Positions 8,668 through 17,310 of a stretch of DNA of 64,000 nucleotides are shown piece after piece. The stretch is taken from assembly GCA_027315225.1 (NCBI GenBank), contig DAHUYJ010000001.1, positions 42,062 through 106,061 of the forward strand, given 5' to 3'. The translations under genes were made by a program, and so were the position numbers. The notes under the pieces are model-generated. The model ran no database searches. It saw only the letters and a list, made by a program, of their open reading frames with translations, and had not been told where the DNA came from. The stretch is from Candidatus Saccharimonadota bacterium. Lineage in GTDB: Bacteria; Patescibacteriota; Saccharimonadia; Saccharimonadales; UBA4665. Positions within the stretch are counted from its first letter, which is position 1. Each line of letters starts with the position of its first letter.

Positions 8668-11274
8668 TTAACGCCTGCGGCGGGCTTTTGCTTTGCGCCG
8701 GCGCTCGTTCTTGCGGGCCTTCTTACGGGTGCTGACTTGTTTTTTATTGGCTTCCTGGGCAACTTGTTTATCGGCAAAATCGGCTTCTTCGAACTCGGTC
8801 TCTGTCGCAGTTATGCTGCTGGCGTTATCAACTGAACCACGGGCCGCCAGCGTAAGGTCGGTCTCCGGAGTCTGCTCCAGTTCTTCAATACTGACCGGCT
8901 CGGCGTGGAACAGCGTACGCAGAACGTCATGGCGAAGCGTAAACTGCATATCTTCAAACAACAGCTGCCCGCGGCGGCGGTATTCAACTAGAGGGTCCTG
9001 CTGCCCAACGCTCATCCAGTGGATGCCTTCGCGCAAATGGTCCATGTTCTCTAGGTGCTGCATCCATAGGTTATCCAACACCTGCAGGTAAATATCCCGC
9101 TCGACTTTGCGCATAACTTCTGAGGTAAAAGCCGTCTCGCGGGCCGCGTAGAGCTCCGAGGCTTCGGTCTTTAAGACCTTCTCGAACTTGTCGGCTTCGG
9201 TGTCAAAGAGCCGGTCCAGCATTGCTTCGTCAAACGGGAATACTTCCCGCAGCATATCCTCGAACTGGTCGGTTGTGGCGAGCGGCGATGTCGCCAGGGC
9301 GTGCGCTTCATCCTCAACCATAATCTTGATCCGTTTGCTGATATCGGTGGAGTGCAGGATCTCCCGGCGCATACTGTAAATCGCCTTACGGTGACGGTTC
9401 ATAACATCGTCGTACTGCACGACGGTCTTACGGTTGTCGAAGTGGTAGCCTTCAACTTTCTCCTGGGCCTTTTCGAGCGAACGGCTGATCATCCGGTTCT
9501 CGATAGGGGTACTGTCGTCGACATTCAGTCGGGACATGACGCTGGAAATCCGGTCGCCGCCGAATATACGCATCAGATCGTCCTCTGTACTGACAAAGAA
9601 CTGGGTCACGCCGGGATCGCCCTGGCGTCCAGCACGGCCGCGCAGCTGGTTGTCAATGCGGCGCGCCTCGTGGCGTTCGCTGCCAAGCACGAACAAACCG
9701 CCAAGCTCTTTAACACCGTCGCCAAGCACAATGTCGGTACCGCGGCCGGCAATGTTGGTCGCCAGCGTGACGGCGCCTTGCTCGCCAGCCCCAGACACAA
9801 TCTTAGCTTCTCGCTCGTTGTTCTTGGCGTTCAGCACCTGGTGCGGTACACCGGCCTTGATCAGCAGTTGCCCCAGCAACTCGTTCTTCTCTATGGATAC
9901 GGTGCCGATCAGCACCGGCTGTCCCTTTGTATGCAGTGTCTTTACTTCCCTGACGATCGCCTTGAACTTAGCCTGTTCGGTCCTGTAAATACGGTCGGAG
10001 CGGTCCTTACGGGTGATCGGTTTGTTGGGCGGGACTTCGATTACGCCAAGTTTGTACACTTGGTGGAACTCCTCCGCCTCGGTGAGCGCCGTACCGGTCA
10101 TACCGGCCAGCTTTTCGTACAGACGGAAATAATTCTGGAACGAAATGGTGGCTAGCGTCATGCTCTCCTGCTGGACCTCAACGCCCTCCTTAGCTTCGAT
10201 AGCCTGGTGCAGGCCCTCATTATAGCGCCGGCCGGCCAGCAACCTTCCGGTGAATTCATCGACGATGACTACTTCGCCGTCCTTGGTCACCACATAATCC
10301 TTGTCTCGGTGGAACAACGCGTGGGCGCGCAGCGCCTGCTGCAAGTGATAGATGGTGCGAATGTTCTCAGAGCCATAGAGGTTGTCCAAGCCAAGGATCT
10401 TCTCTACCTTTTCTACACCGGCATCGGTCAGGATGACCGTCTTGCGCTTCTCGTCAGTCTCGAAGTGCTTGTCTTTGGCCAGTTGGCGCACCACGCGGGC
10501 GAACTGGGCATAGGCCGTGCCCGAGGTAACACTCGGCGCACTTATAATCAACGGCGTGCGCGCCTCGTCGATCAGGATAGAGTCAACTTCGTCAACGATG
10601 GCGTAATGCAGGTCACGTTGGCGCAGCTGGTCTTCTTCCCTGACCATGTTGTCGCGCAGATAGTCAAAGCCGAACTCGTTATTCGTACCATATGTTACAT
10701 CTGCATTATAGGCATCCCGCCTGCTGCAGGGTTTAAGGTGGCGGAACCTTTCGTCATCGTGCCCGGTGTTGGTATAGTCCTTATCATAAATAAACGAATG
10801 GTCGGCCAGGATAACGCCAACCTTCAGGCCGAGAAAGTCATAAATCTGCCCCATCCAGCCGGCGTCGCGCTGTGCCAGGTAGTCGTTCACTGTCACCACG
10901 TGGACACCCTTGCCAGTCAAGGCGTTTAGGTATACCGGCAGCGTGGCGACAAGGGTCTTTCCCTCGCCGGTCTTCATCTCGGCCACGCTGCCCTCGTGCA
11001 GCGCGACGCCGCCGATCAACTGAACGTCAAAATGCCGGTAACCTAGCGTCCGGCCGGCGGCCTCGCGGACCGTGGCAAAGGCTTCCGGCAGAATGTCATC
11101 AAGCGACTCCTTCTTAAGTCGCTTCTTAAGGTCTGCGGTCTGCTCCTGAAGCTTGCTATCCGACATTTTGGAGTACCTGTCGGATAGCGCGTTAACCGAT
11201 CTGATCCGCTTACGCAACCGTTTGACACTCTTGGCCTGCGGGTCTCCCAAAATTTTTTTAAATACAGTATGCAT
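8668..11274 (-). CDS. secA: Preprotein translocase ATPase SecA
   Basis: 868-residue motor that drives unfolded preproteins through SecYEG. It carries Walker A (GEGKT, 103-107), the helicase motif II region (IVDEVDSILIDEA), the preprotein cross-linking domain, and motif VI-type residues in QLRGRAGRQGDPG. The C-terminus is unusual. In place of the zinc-binding CxCxSG...CH tail that binds SecB or membrane, it ends in about 24 mostly Lys/Arg residues. A purine-rich AAGAAGAG site precedes the ATG. Confidence 0.98.
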   Translation of the reverse strand: MHTVFKKILGDPQAKSVKRLRKRIRSVNALSDRYSKMSDSKLQEQTADLKKRLKKESLDDILPEAFATVREAAGRTLGYRHFDVQLIGGVALHEGSVAEMKTGEGKTLVATLPVYLNALTGKGVHVVTVNDYLAQRDAGWMGQIYDFLGLKVGVILADHSFIYDKDYTNTGHDDERFRHLKPCSRRDAYNADVTYGTNNEFGFDYLRDNMVREEDQLRQRDLHYAIVDEVDSILIDEARTPLIISAPSVTSGTAYAQFARVVRQLAKDKHFETDEKRKTVILTDAGVEKVEKILGLDNLYGSENIRTIYHLQQALRAHALFHRDKDYVVTKDGEVVIVDEFTGRLLAGRRYNEGLHQAIEAKEGVEVQQESMTLATISFQNYFRLYEKLAGMTGTALTEAEEFHQVYKLGVIEVPPNKPITRKDRSDRIYRTEQAKFKAIVREVKTLHTKGQPVLIGTVSIEKNELLGQLLIKAGVPHQVLNAKNNEREAKIVSGAGEQGAVTLATNIAGRGTDIVLGDGVKELGGLFVLGSERHEARRIDNQLRGRAGRQGDPGVTQFFVSTEDDLMRIFGGDRISSVMSRLNVDDSTPIENRMISRSLEKAQEKVEGYHFDNRKTVVQYDDVMNRHRKAIYSMRREILHSTDISKRIKIMVEDEAHALATSPLATTDQFEDMLREVFPFDEAMLDRLFDTEADKFEKVLKTEASELYAARETAFTSEVMRKVERDIYLQVLDNLWMQHLENMDHLREGIHWMSVGQQDPLVEYRRRGQLLFEDMQFTLRHDVLRTLFHAEPVSIEELEQTPETDLTLAARGSVDNASSITATETEFEEADFADKQVAQEANKKQVSTRKKARKNERRRKAKARRRR

Positions 11275-11358
11275 TGGAACTCTTCTTTAAGCCCTCCGGT
11301 TTATGAAAATCTAGCAAGTATTACTAATAAGTATAGCTGTTTTCGTACCCGAATGCGA

Positions 11359-11727
11359 CTACAACTTTGAGGTTTGACGACGAAAACGGCCAAAGAGATG
11401 GCGGCGGGTTTTACCGTTGGTGTGAAGATTTTTGTACTTTTGAAGCTGTTGCTTGAGCTTGGTTTCTACAATATCAATCGCCGCGTACATGTTGGAAGCG
11501 CTCTCTTTGATAACAATCGTTTGCTGCGGCAGACGCAGTGTCGTCTCGCAGGTGTAACGTTCTTCGCCCTTGTTGGAGTGCTCCTTGAGATGCACTTCGG
11601 CATGGGCGCTGGCACGGTTGTGGCGGGAAATATAGCGGTCCAGCCGGCCTACCTTCTTAGTCACGTAAGCCTTGAGCTTGTCGTCAAGCAACGTATGGAC
11701 GCCTTGGATCTCGAATTTTTGGATCAT
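11359..11727 (-). CDS. hpf: Ribosome hibernation promoting factor, short form
   Basis: 122 residues matching the HPF/YfiA (RaiA) family, which binds the 30S subunit and stops translation in stationary phase. The beta-alpha-beta-beta-beta-alpha domain spans about 1-100, and the C-terminus is basic. It lacks the dimerising C-terminal domain of long HPF. I start at the ATG at 11727 rather than the open frame to 11787 because the conserved fold begins there. TATAAT (11737-11742) ends 9 bp upstream, so the mRNA is leaderless or nearly so. It is divergent from the next gene. Confidence 0.9.
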   Translation of the reverse strand: MIQKFEIQGVHTLLDDKLKAYVTKKVGRLDRYISRHNRASAHAEVHLKEHSNKGEERYTCETTLRLPQQTIVIKESASNMYAAIDIVETKLKQQLQKYKNLHTNGKTRRHLFGRFRRQTSKL

Positions 11728-11766
11728 AACATGCCCATTATACGAGACAATTATGACTCGCGCTAT

Positions 11767-11795
11767 TTGATATATCACACAAAGCATGCTATTAT
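11767..11795 (+). promoter_or_regulatory. Promoter of the unknown gene at 11804
   Basis: TTGATA (11767-11772), 17 bp, TATTAT (11790-11795). The ATG lies 8 bp after the -10, so transcription should begin at or next to the start codon. Confidence 0.55.
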
Positions 11796-11803
11796 TTACC
11801 TAA

Positions 11804-12262
11804 ATGTCAGAGGCCTCTCCGAAACTAAAAATCCCTGAGATCGGTTACCTCGTTGACAGCCGTCCCGATGGCGCGCCGGACTACGGCCGTCTTATAGAGT
11901 GGGCGAAAGAACAGCCATTGGCGTTTTATACTGACGAACAGATGATTGCCGGAATAAAAGTCTCCATAGACGGCGATGAGTGCGAAGTCGGGTATGTCAA
12001 CCCAGGCGTAAACAAGTGCAGGATTACGAATCCTCTCATAGTCAAAACTCCCGGTGGCGAACGCCTGACGGTTGTTGAAGGGAGGACCGCAGTATCCGTT
12101 ATGAGACCTGGTGCCCAACCTAATATTATTGATGCGCAAGATGACAGGCCCTTTACCGAACTTGGGGTTGACGATCGTTTTACGCTGAAGGATTTTAGCG
12201 GACCAGAAGGCCAGTGTTGGTTTGTACGTTCACCCCTGAGTACCGCCGAAGAGGCGGCGTAG
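11804..12262 (+). CDS. Protein of unknown function
   Basis: 152 residues, acidic, soluble, no recognised family. A good promoter places the transcription start at the ATG (leaderless). Its last 33 bp overlap the 3' end of the convergent serS gene. Composition is like the other genes here, and the consistent promoter supports it being real. Confidence 0.65.
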   Translation: MSEASPKLKIPEIGYLVDSRPDGAPDYGRLIEWAKEQPLAFYTDEQMIAGIKVSIDGDECEVGYVNPGVNKCRITNPLIVKTPGGERLTVVEGRTAVSVMRPGAQPNIIDAQDDRPFTELGVDDRFTLKDFSGPEGQCWFVRSPLSTAEEAA

Positions 12263-13525
12263 CGGTTCGGGGATGTTGATCCCCCCCTCCGCAGTTTGGT
12301 AATTCTCTATGATGGCAATCGGCGTGCGGCTGAGGGCGAACGCCGTGGCGTCATTGGTATGCACTAACTCAGTGCGTCCGTCAGCACGTTTGACGCGGGT
12401 CTTGAGGCGGCGGGCCTGGTAATCGGTCATGTAGTCAGCGGTGTGCGTCTCCCGGTACTTGCCTTGTCCCGGCAACCAGGCCTCGATGTCCACGCCGCGG
12501 GCGTTGGGTTTGCCGATATCAGCTGTACATTTGGTAAGCACCTGGTACGGCAGGCCAAGTAATTGCATGAGTTTTTCCTGAATGCCGATCAGCAGCAAGT
12601 GTTCCTGCAGGCCCTGCTCAGCCGTGGTCAGCGATTCCATCTCCAGCTTATCGAACTGGTGCATGCGAAACATGCCCTCCATGTCTTTACCATAGGTTCC
12701 GGCCTCGCGACGAAAACTGGTCGCATAACCAAGGTAGCGCACCGGCAGCTCGTCCTCGCTGAATATCTCATCCGCGTGCATCGAACCGAGGACGTGCTCG
12801 GCGCTGCCCTGAAGCCAGAGGTCTTCATCCTCGATCTTGTATCGGTCGTCGCGCGGGTCCAGCCGGTCCATGGCGTCATAGAGCTCGGTCCTTAGCAGGA
12901 ATGGCGGCAACACCGGCACGAACGGTTTGTTGGAGGCCTGCAGATTATTCTCTTTGATGACCTCGTCCAAAAACGTGCTGTCGGTCAGCTTGCCCATCAC
13001 GAATTGTATGATGGCGAATTGGAGTTTAACCAGGTCGCCCTTTATATATGCGAATCGCGAGCCGGTCACCTTGGCAGCCCGTTCCTTGTCCAACCAGCCC
13101 TTGGCTTCGGCAATCTCGGCATGGTTTTTGGGCTGAAAATCAAAGTGCGGCGGCTCGCCGACTTTCTTACTGACCTGGTTGTCGTCCTCGGAGGCGCCAA
13201 CCGGCACGTCATCCAGCGGCATGTTAGGAACTTCCTTGAGCAGTTCCAGGAATTCTTTGTCGATTGCCGCCAGCCTATGCTCCAGATTAGCCAGTTCGTC
13301 CTTGAGCCCGCGGCCGGTTTTGACCTGGTCTTCACTAGGTTTCTGGCCCTTGGTCTGCGCGGCCAGCTCGTTGCGCCGGCGCCGCAGCTCCTCGGCCTGT
13401 TGCATGAGTTCGCGCCGTTCCCGGTCAAAGCCGAGGAGCTGCGTAACATCGACCTCATACCCTTTTTGCCGCGATTTTTCGGCTACCAGCTCGGCATTGT
13501 CCCGGATGAACTGAATATCAAGCAT
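12230..13525 (-). CDS. serS: Serine--tRNA ligase
   Basis: 431-residue class II synthetase charging tRNA-Ser. The N-terminal coiled-coil tRNA-binding arm spans about 25-110. The catalytic domain has motif 2 around TSFRREAG and motif 3 near the C-terminus (TAFALSRTPIAIIEN). TATAAT (13532-13537) ends 6 bp before the ATG, so a leaderless mRNA is predicted. No T-box is present, in contrast to ileS. Confidence 0.97.
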   Translation of the reverse strand: MLDIQFIRDNAELVAEKSRQKGYEVDVTQLLGFDRERRELMQQAEELRRRRNELAAQTKGQKPSEDQVKTGRGLKDELANLEHRLAAIDKEFLELLKEVPNMPLDDVPVGASEDDNQVSKKVGEPPHFDFQPKNHAEIAEAKGWLDKERAAKVTGSRFAYIKGDLVKLQFAIIQFVMGKLTDSTFLDEVIKENNLQASNKPFVPVLPPFLLRTELYDAMDRLDPRDDRYKIEDEDLWLQGSAEHVLGSMHADEIFSEDELPVRYLGYATSFRREAGTYGKDMEGMFRMHQFDKLEMESLTTAEQGLQEHLLLIGIQEKLMQLLGLPYQVLTKCTADIGKPNARGVDIEAWLPGQGKYRETHTADYMTDYQARRLKTRVKRADGRTELVHTNDATAFALSRTPIAIIENYQTAEGGINIPEPLRRLFGGTQG

Positions 13526-13551
13526 GCAGTTATTATACCGTAGACTGCGCC

Positions 13552-14367
13552 TTATTTAGCCTTGGCTGATTTGGTCCTGCGAGATTTACTGTTTTTCTGC
13601 AATTCCCGGACGGTCAGTTCCGTGCGGGCCCGAGCGTACGTGCAGAATTCGCACGGACCGCCCATGGCCGCGGTCCCAACTGGCGGCATATCTTCAGCCT
13701 CAAGGCATTGCTTCATCTTGAGCAGCGTCGGCTCCACCCATGAGTCGTCTCCGGTGTACGGAATCAATTTGGTACGGAATTCGACCCGGTCATTGAAGCC
13801 GTCGAGATCAAAGCGCGCGTTGGTGTAGACAAAATATCCCGTATCGCTGACCGTAAAGCCGTTCTGCCTGAGCAACCACTGGTAAACTTCCATCTGGCGT
13901 TTGTAGCTGATCTGCCAGTCCGAGTCGATGGTGACATCAGACTGCTTGGCGGTAGCCTTGTAATCGACGACGATTAGCTCTTCATCGGGCGTAACCCAGA
14001 CATCGTCGATCGCGCCGTAGACATGCAGGTTGGTCGGTTTGTGCACGGTAGCCACGCCGGTAAAGTTGTACCGCCACTTATCCAAGTCATCATGGCGATA
14101 CGGGATCGCCTTGATCTGGTTATCGGTCATAATGGGGTGTGGTGTGCCGGCGGCGCGGTGACGGTCAAACTCTTTTTTGAACAATTCGTCGATAGCCTTG
14201 TTGATGTTGAACGGCGGCCCGGACGGCCGTTTGATTTTGAGCCGCGCGTCCAGCCAAAAGCAGCGCGGACACTGCATGAACAGCTCGATCTTACTGCGGC
14301 TGACTTTGAAAGCCTCCGCCTGCCCCGACCGGTAGGGCTGGTTGCGGATCCTGAAGTTATTCGGCAT
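13552..14367 (-). CDS. PD-(D/E)XK exonuclease, RecB/Cas4-like, with four Cys
   Basis: 271 residues with the RecB-family nuclease core: GAIDDVW (118-124) and VVDYKAT (133-139) supply the Asp...Asp-x-Lys active site, with a Gln/Tyr motif near 160 (RQMEVYQWLL). Cys33 and Cys36 (CPRC) and Cys239 and Cys242 (CEFC) flank the nuclease core, as in the iron-sulfur clasp of Cas4 and AddB. No CRISPR array or cas gene is in the window, so a stand-alone repair or recombination role is likely (inference). A TACAAT hexamer ends 9 bp before the ATG. Confidence 0.85.
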   Translation of the reverse strand: MPNNFRIRNQPYRSGQAEAFKVSRSKIELFMQCPRCFWLDARLKIKRPSGPPFNINKAIDELFKKEFDRHRAAGTPHPIMTDNQIKAIPYRHDDLDKWRYNFTGVATVHKPTNLHVYGAIDDVWVTPDEELIVVDYKATAKQSDVTIDSDWQISYKRQMEVYQWLLRQNGFTVSDTGYFVYTNARFDLDGFNDRVEFRTKLIPYTGDDSWVEPTLLKMKQCLEAEDMPPVGTAAMGGPCEFCTYARARTELTVRELQKNSKSRRTKSAKAK

Positions 14368-14409
14368 GTTGACTATATTGTATCAGTCTATTATGAGGTT
14401 TAGTTACTC

Positions 14410-15030
14410 TTAAATATTCTCCAAGACGGCTAGCAGGTCGGCTGGCTTTTGCGCAAGCGCCAGCGGACCCAGGTCTTCGAGGTCGTCGGGACGGGCGAAG
14501 CCCCAGGCCACCGCCACTACCGGCAATTTGATCGATTTGGCGGCCTCGACGTCACGCAGCTCGTCACCTATATACACCGACCCGGCTGGCTTTACGTTTT
14601 GTTCTTTTAAGAGACGCCTGAGTGCGGGGGCTTTACCGAATAACCCTATGCCCCCATAAACTTCTAAAAAATAAGTGTGGAGCTTGTGATGGTGCAGAAA
14701 AGCATGAATATTCTGTACGCTGTTGCTGCTGACAACGAACAATTCATGGCCTTCGGCGTGCAGTTTTTCTATCACGTCCGGTATGCCGTCAAATGGTTGC
14801 ACGCTAGTGATTACCTGACCCATGCGGCGGCGGCCCTTTATTAGTAACCATGGCAGACGCCACCAGCCGTAACCCATGCGGCGCGCCATCGCGGCCATAG
14901 ACAGACCTTTCAATTCGCGTTTTTGTTTATCATTGAGCGGCTCGCGACCCAGTGTGCCGGCCAGAAACCCGGTTACATAGTCAAAGCTATCGGCAATAGT
15001 CCCGTCAAAATCGAAAATAATCGCGGCCAT
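14410..15030 (-). CDS. HAD-superfamily hydrolase
   Basis: 206 residues with HAD motif I FDFDGT (nucleophile Asp7, acid Asp9), motif II Ser in VVSSNS, a motif III Lys, and motif IV YIGDELRD. It resembles phosphoglycolate phosphatase-like phosphatases. The substrate cannot be assigned from sequence. A TACACT hexamer lies 8 bp before the ATG, and GGTAGG in that gap could also serve as a ribosome site. Confidence 0.88.
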   Translation of the reverse strand: MAAIIFDFDGTIADSFDYVTGFLAGTLGREPLNDKQKRELKGLSMAAMARRMGYGWWRLPWLLIKGRRRMGQVITSVQPFDGIPDVIEKLHAEGHELFVVSSNSVQNIHAFLHHHKLHTYFLEVYGGIGLFGKAPALRRLLKEQNVKPAGSVYIGDELRDVEAAKSIKLPVVAVAWGFARPDDLEDLGPLALAQKPADLLAVLENI

Positions 15031-15049
15031 CGCCTACCAGTGTACATCA

Positions 15050-15532
15050 TTATGAAACAGGTTCGTACGGAATGTGGCATTGTCCGTGGCCGGTGCGTTC
15101 AGCGTACTTTTGGTGATACGGTTCGGCCTCGTAGAACGGGCCGGCCGGTGCGAATTGCGTGACAATAGGCTTGTTGAACTTCGGCTCATATTCACGCCTG
15201 ACCTGCTCGGCTGTTTCCAATTGGTCCTGGTTGAAGTAAAAAATCGCCGAGCGGTAGTTTTCGCCGATATCCCAACCCTGCCTGTTAAGCTGCGTCGGAT
15301 CATGCATGCGAAAGAAGTGCCGGCACAGTGTCTCGTAGCTAACTTTGGCCGGATCAAACCCGATCAATACCGCTTCGGCGTGGCCTGTCTTGTGCGAGCA
15401 AACCTGCTCGTACGTCGGGTTTTCGGTGTTCCCACCGGTATAGCCGGCGACTGTCCTAAGGATCCCCGGCACCTGGTCGAAGTAGTACTGCACGCCCCAG
15501 AAACACCCTGCCGCAAATAATGCCTCCTGCAT
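15050..15532 (-). CDS. msrA: Peptide-methionine (S)-S-oxide reductase A
   Basis: Repairs methionine-S-sulfoxide in proteins. The catalytic motif is GCFWG with Cys10, followed by the family blocks RTVAGYTGG and GHAEAV. I chose the ATG at 15532, one base after the stop of the upstream DUF427 gene (stop-start coupling); the frame is open upstream to 15556. With this start the protein is 160 residues, normal for MsrA. The MsrA/DUF427 pair suggests an oxidative-damage theme (inference). Confidence 0.94.
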   Translation of the reverse strand: MQEALFAAGCFWGVQYYFDQVPGILRTVAGYTGGNTENPTYEQVCSHKTGHAEAVLIGFDPAKVSYETLCRHFFRMHDPTQLNRQGWDIGENYRSAIFYFNQDQLETAEQVRREYEPKFNKPIVTQFAPAGPFYEAEPYHQKYAERTGHGQCHIPYEPVS

Positions 15533-15533
15533 A

Positions 15534-15839
15534 TTATTCGACAACTTGGACATCACGCCAGAAGGCTACATAATTCGAGAAGTCTTTCTTGACGATGTCA
15601 ATAGCGCCGGGTTTGGGCTCCGGGTAGCTCCAGGCGTTGTCCTTGCTCCAGGTTTCGGCCTGGCCGACATCAAAGTACTGGCAATCACCCTTCCACGGAC
15701 AGGTATACGGCGTGTCACTCTTGCGCAAAAATTCCTGACGCACGCTGTCCGGTGGAAAATACCAGTTCCGCTCAATATAAATAAGATCGCCCTTATCAGC
15801 CTCGGCTATGGTCTGGCCATTCCAAATCGCTTTCACCAC
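15534..15839 (-). CDS. DUF427 family protein
   Basis: 101 residues matching DUF427, a small compact beta domain of unknown function. Recognisable blocks are the N-terminal KAIWNG, the Cys-containing stretch around TPYTCPWKGD and the C-terminal aromatic region VAFWRD. It is translated from a GTG preceded by a purine-rich AAAGGGGGAA run and runs straight into msrA. The two are probably one operon. Confidence 0.85.
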   Translation of the reverse strand: MVKAIWNGQTIAEADKGDLIYIERNWYFPPDSVRQEFLRKSDTPYTCPWKGDCQYFDVGQAETWSKDNAWSYPEPKPGAIDIVKKDFSNYVAFWRDVQVVE

Positions 15840-15855
15840 TTCCCCCTTTTTTGCG

Positions 15856-16155
15856 TTAAAGGCTTTTAACCAGAATAAGAATGGCGAAAACCAAGACTAC
15901 AAGTCCCAGCACCCGGCGAAAATAGTTAACGCCTTTGAATATCTCCAGAAAGCACCAAATGATTAAGGCGGCCGAGCCGAGCCATGAGAAGACGTCGGCC
16001 ACTCGCCCAAGAAAAGCAATAGACAAAACGGTAAATACCGCCCAGGCTATCAACGGTATATTAGGCATCTGCCAGATGATGACGTTGCCGCGCCTGTCTT
16101 CCCAGAATTTTGACCACCACCCTCGTGGTGACCTATAGCTACGTTCTTGTGGCAT
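15856..16155 (-). CDS. Small membrane protein of unknown function
   Basis: 99 residues: a charged N-terminal 30 residues, then three hydrophobic segments (about 35-53, 57-73 and 80-97). No family recognised. A TATACT lies inside the longer frame that begins at 16215, so I place the start at the ATG at 16155 downstream of that hexamer; a TTG at 16173 is also possible. It lies just upstream of DUF427-msrA. Confidence 0.7.
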   Translation of the reverse strand: MPQERSYRSPRGWWSKFWEDRRGNVIIWQMPNIPLIAWAVFTVLSIAFLGRVADVFSWLGSAALIIWCFLEIFKGVNYFRRVLGLVVLVFAILILVKSL

Positions 16156-16282
16156 GTATTGTTGGTGCTTCAATCTTTCCAGTATACGATATGCACCCCG
16201 CTTATTTGAAGTCAAAACTATGTATTTCTAATAAATGTGTTGCAAACTTTACATGAATGGTCTTACATTAAACATAGTTCCC

Positions 16283-16819
16283 ATGAATTCACTTTCACTG
16301 CACACGTTGGAAGAATCATTCGACAACCTGTTCGTCAGGCGGGCTCCTGCTTTGCCCGTGAGCAGTAAAAAAACCTTAGTGCAGTATTTACCCTGGATCA
16401 ACCTGCTTCTGGGAATCATCACGCTGGGGACTGTTTATGATCTGTGGCACTGGATCCGTATTACTGACAGCCTAATTGGTATCACCCGTTCTTTGCATGT
16501 AACATATAGCGGCTCCGAAGTTCCCGCCGCACACCAAGGCTTTGGTATATGGCTGGGGTTGGCGGTACTAGCGGTCGAAGCGCTGTTATATCTGGCAGCC
16601 TTCCCGGGCACCCGCGACCGCAAAAAGTCAGGATGGAGACTGATGTTTTACGCCCTGCTGGCCAACGTTCTTTACGGTGTAATCATCCTCTTTACCTACT
16701 ATGGCACGGTGTGGACGCTGGCCGGCACGCTAGTCGGTTCAGGCGTAGGTCTCTACCTGCTGTTCCAAATCCGCAGCAGCTATTCCGCCAAAGGCACCGC
16801 CTTCCGCAAAAAATCCTAG
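16283..16819 (+). CDS. Membrane protein of unknown function
   Basis: 178 residues with four hydrophobic segments (about 35-52, 88-108, 123-142 and 147-163) and no recognised family. The ATG at 16283 is preferred over the open frame from 16235 because hexamers TTGCAA (16240-16245) and TACATT (16264-16269) suggest transcription begins shortly before it. Its stop codon is inside the left arm of a long inverted repeat shared with the convergent zincin gene. Confidence 0.7.
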   Translation: MNSLSLHTLEESFDNLFVRRAPALPVSSKKTLVQYLPWINLLLGIITLGTVYDLWHWIRITDSLIGITRSLHVTYSGSEVPAAHQGFGIWLGLAVLAVEALLYLAAFPGTRDRKKSGWRLMFYALLANVLYGVIILFTYYGTVWTLAGTLVGSGVGLYLLFQIRSSYSAKGTAFRKKS

Positions 16820-16927
16820 AGGCCAGACAAAAACTCCCCGGACATTCGCTCGCTCACCAGGAAGATATGTTCGCTCGCTATTGACGGAAACAATAATGTC
16901 CGGAAGAGTTTTTGTCTGGCCTCTAGG
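16815..16927. repeat. Long inverted repeat between convergent genes, probable bidirectional terminator
   Basis: Left arm 16815-16846 and right arm 16895-16927 are near-perfect reverse complements: 22 matching bases, a 2-3 base mismatch, then 8-9 more matches. The 48-base loop contains the 9-mer TCGCTCGCT twice (at about 16845 and 16871). The arms include short A and T runs, so the structure could terminate transcripts from both sides. Its arm length and outer ends at CCTAGAG are also compatible with a remnant of a small inverted-repeat element. Confidence 0.75.
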
Positions 16928-16929
16928 CA

Positions 16930-17298
16930 CTATTCCAGTTCGTGGATGCGTTTGTGGTCTAGGCCGTAGTAATGCGCGATTTCATGCCACAGGGTGTGCT
17001 TGATGTCCTCCTCAAGTCCGGCCAGCGTAGTCGCGCGTCTGCTTAGGGGGCCCTTGAACAGCGTGATCTTGTCTGGAAACAGCCGGGTCCCTCCCTGCCT
17101 CTGGGATAAGGGCACGCCTTCATAGAGTCCAAGCAGCGTCTGGTCAGGCCGTAGTTTAGAAGTCAGGCGCTGCTGTGGCGTCGGATCTTCTTCGTAGAGA
17201 ATCGCTACGTTACTTATGCCCTTGGCGTGTTCGCCAGGCAGTTTATCGAGAGCCTTGTTGATCAACTGCTGAAACTCTTCATCGCTGACTTCTATCAT
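16930..17298 (-). CDS. Minimal zincin metallopeptidase
   Basis: 122 residues ending in the full zincin motif HEIAHYYGLDH (residues 105-115; HExxHxxGxxH), as in the small 'metallopeptidase family protein' group (PF06262-like, also called possibly lacking activity in some members). Here all three zinc ligands and the Glu are intact. No signal peptide is visible. It follows lysS on the same strand with 12 bp between them, so co-transcription is likely. Confidence 0.88.
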   Translation of the reverse strand: MIEVSDEEFQQLINKALDKLPGEHAKGISNVAILYEEDPTPQQRLTSKLRPDQTLLGLYEGVPLSQRQGGTRLFPDKITLFKGPLSRRATTLAGLEEDIKHTLWHEIAHYYGLDHKRIHELE

Positions 17299-17310
17299 AC
17301 TCGCACCTTA

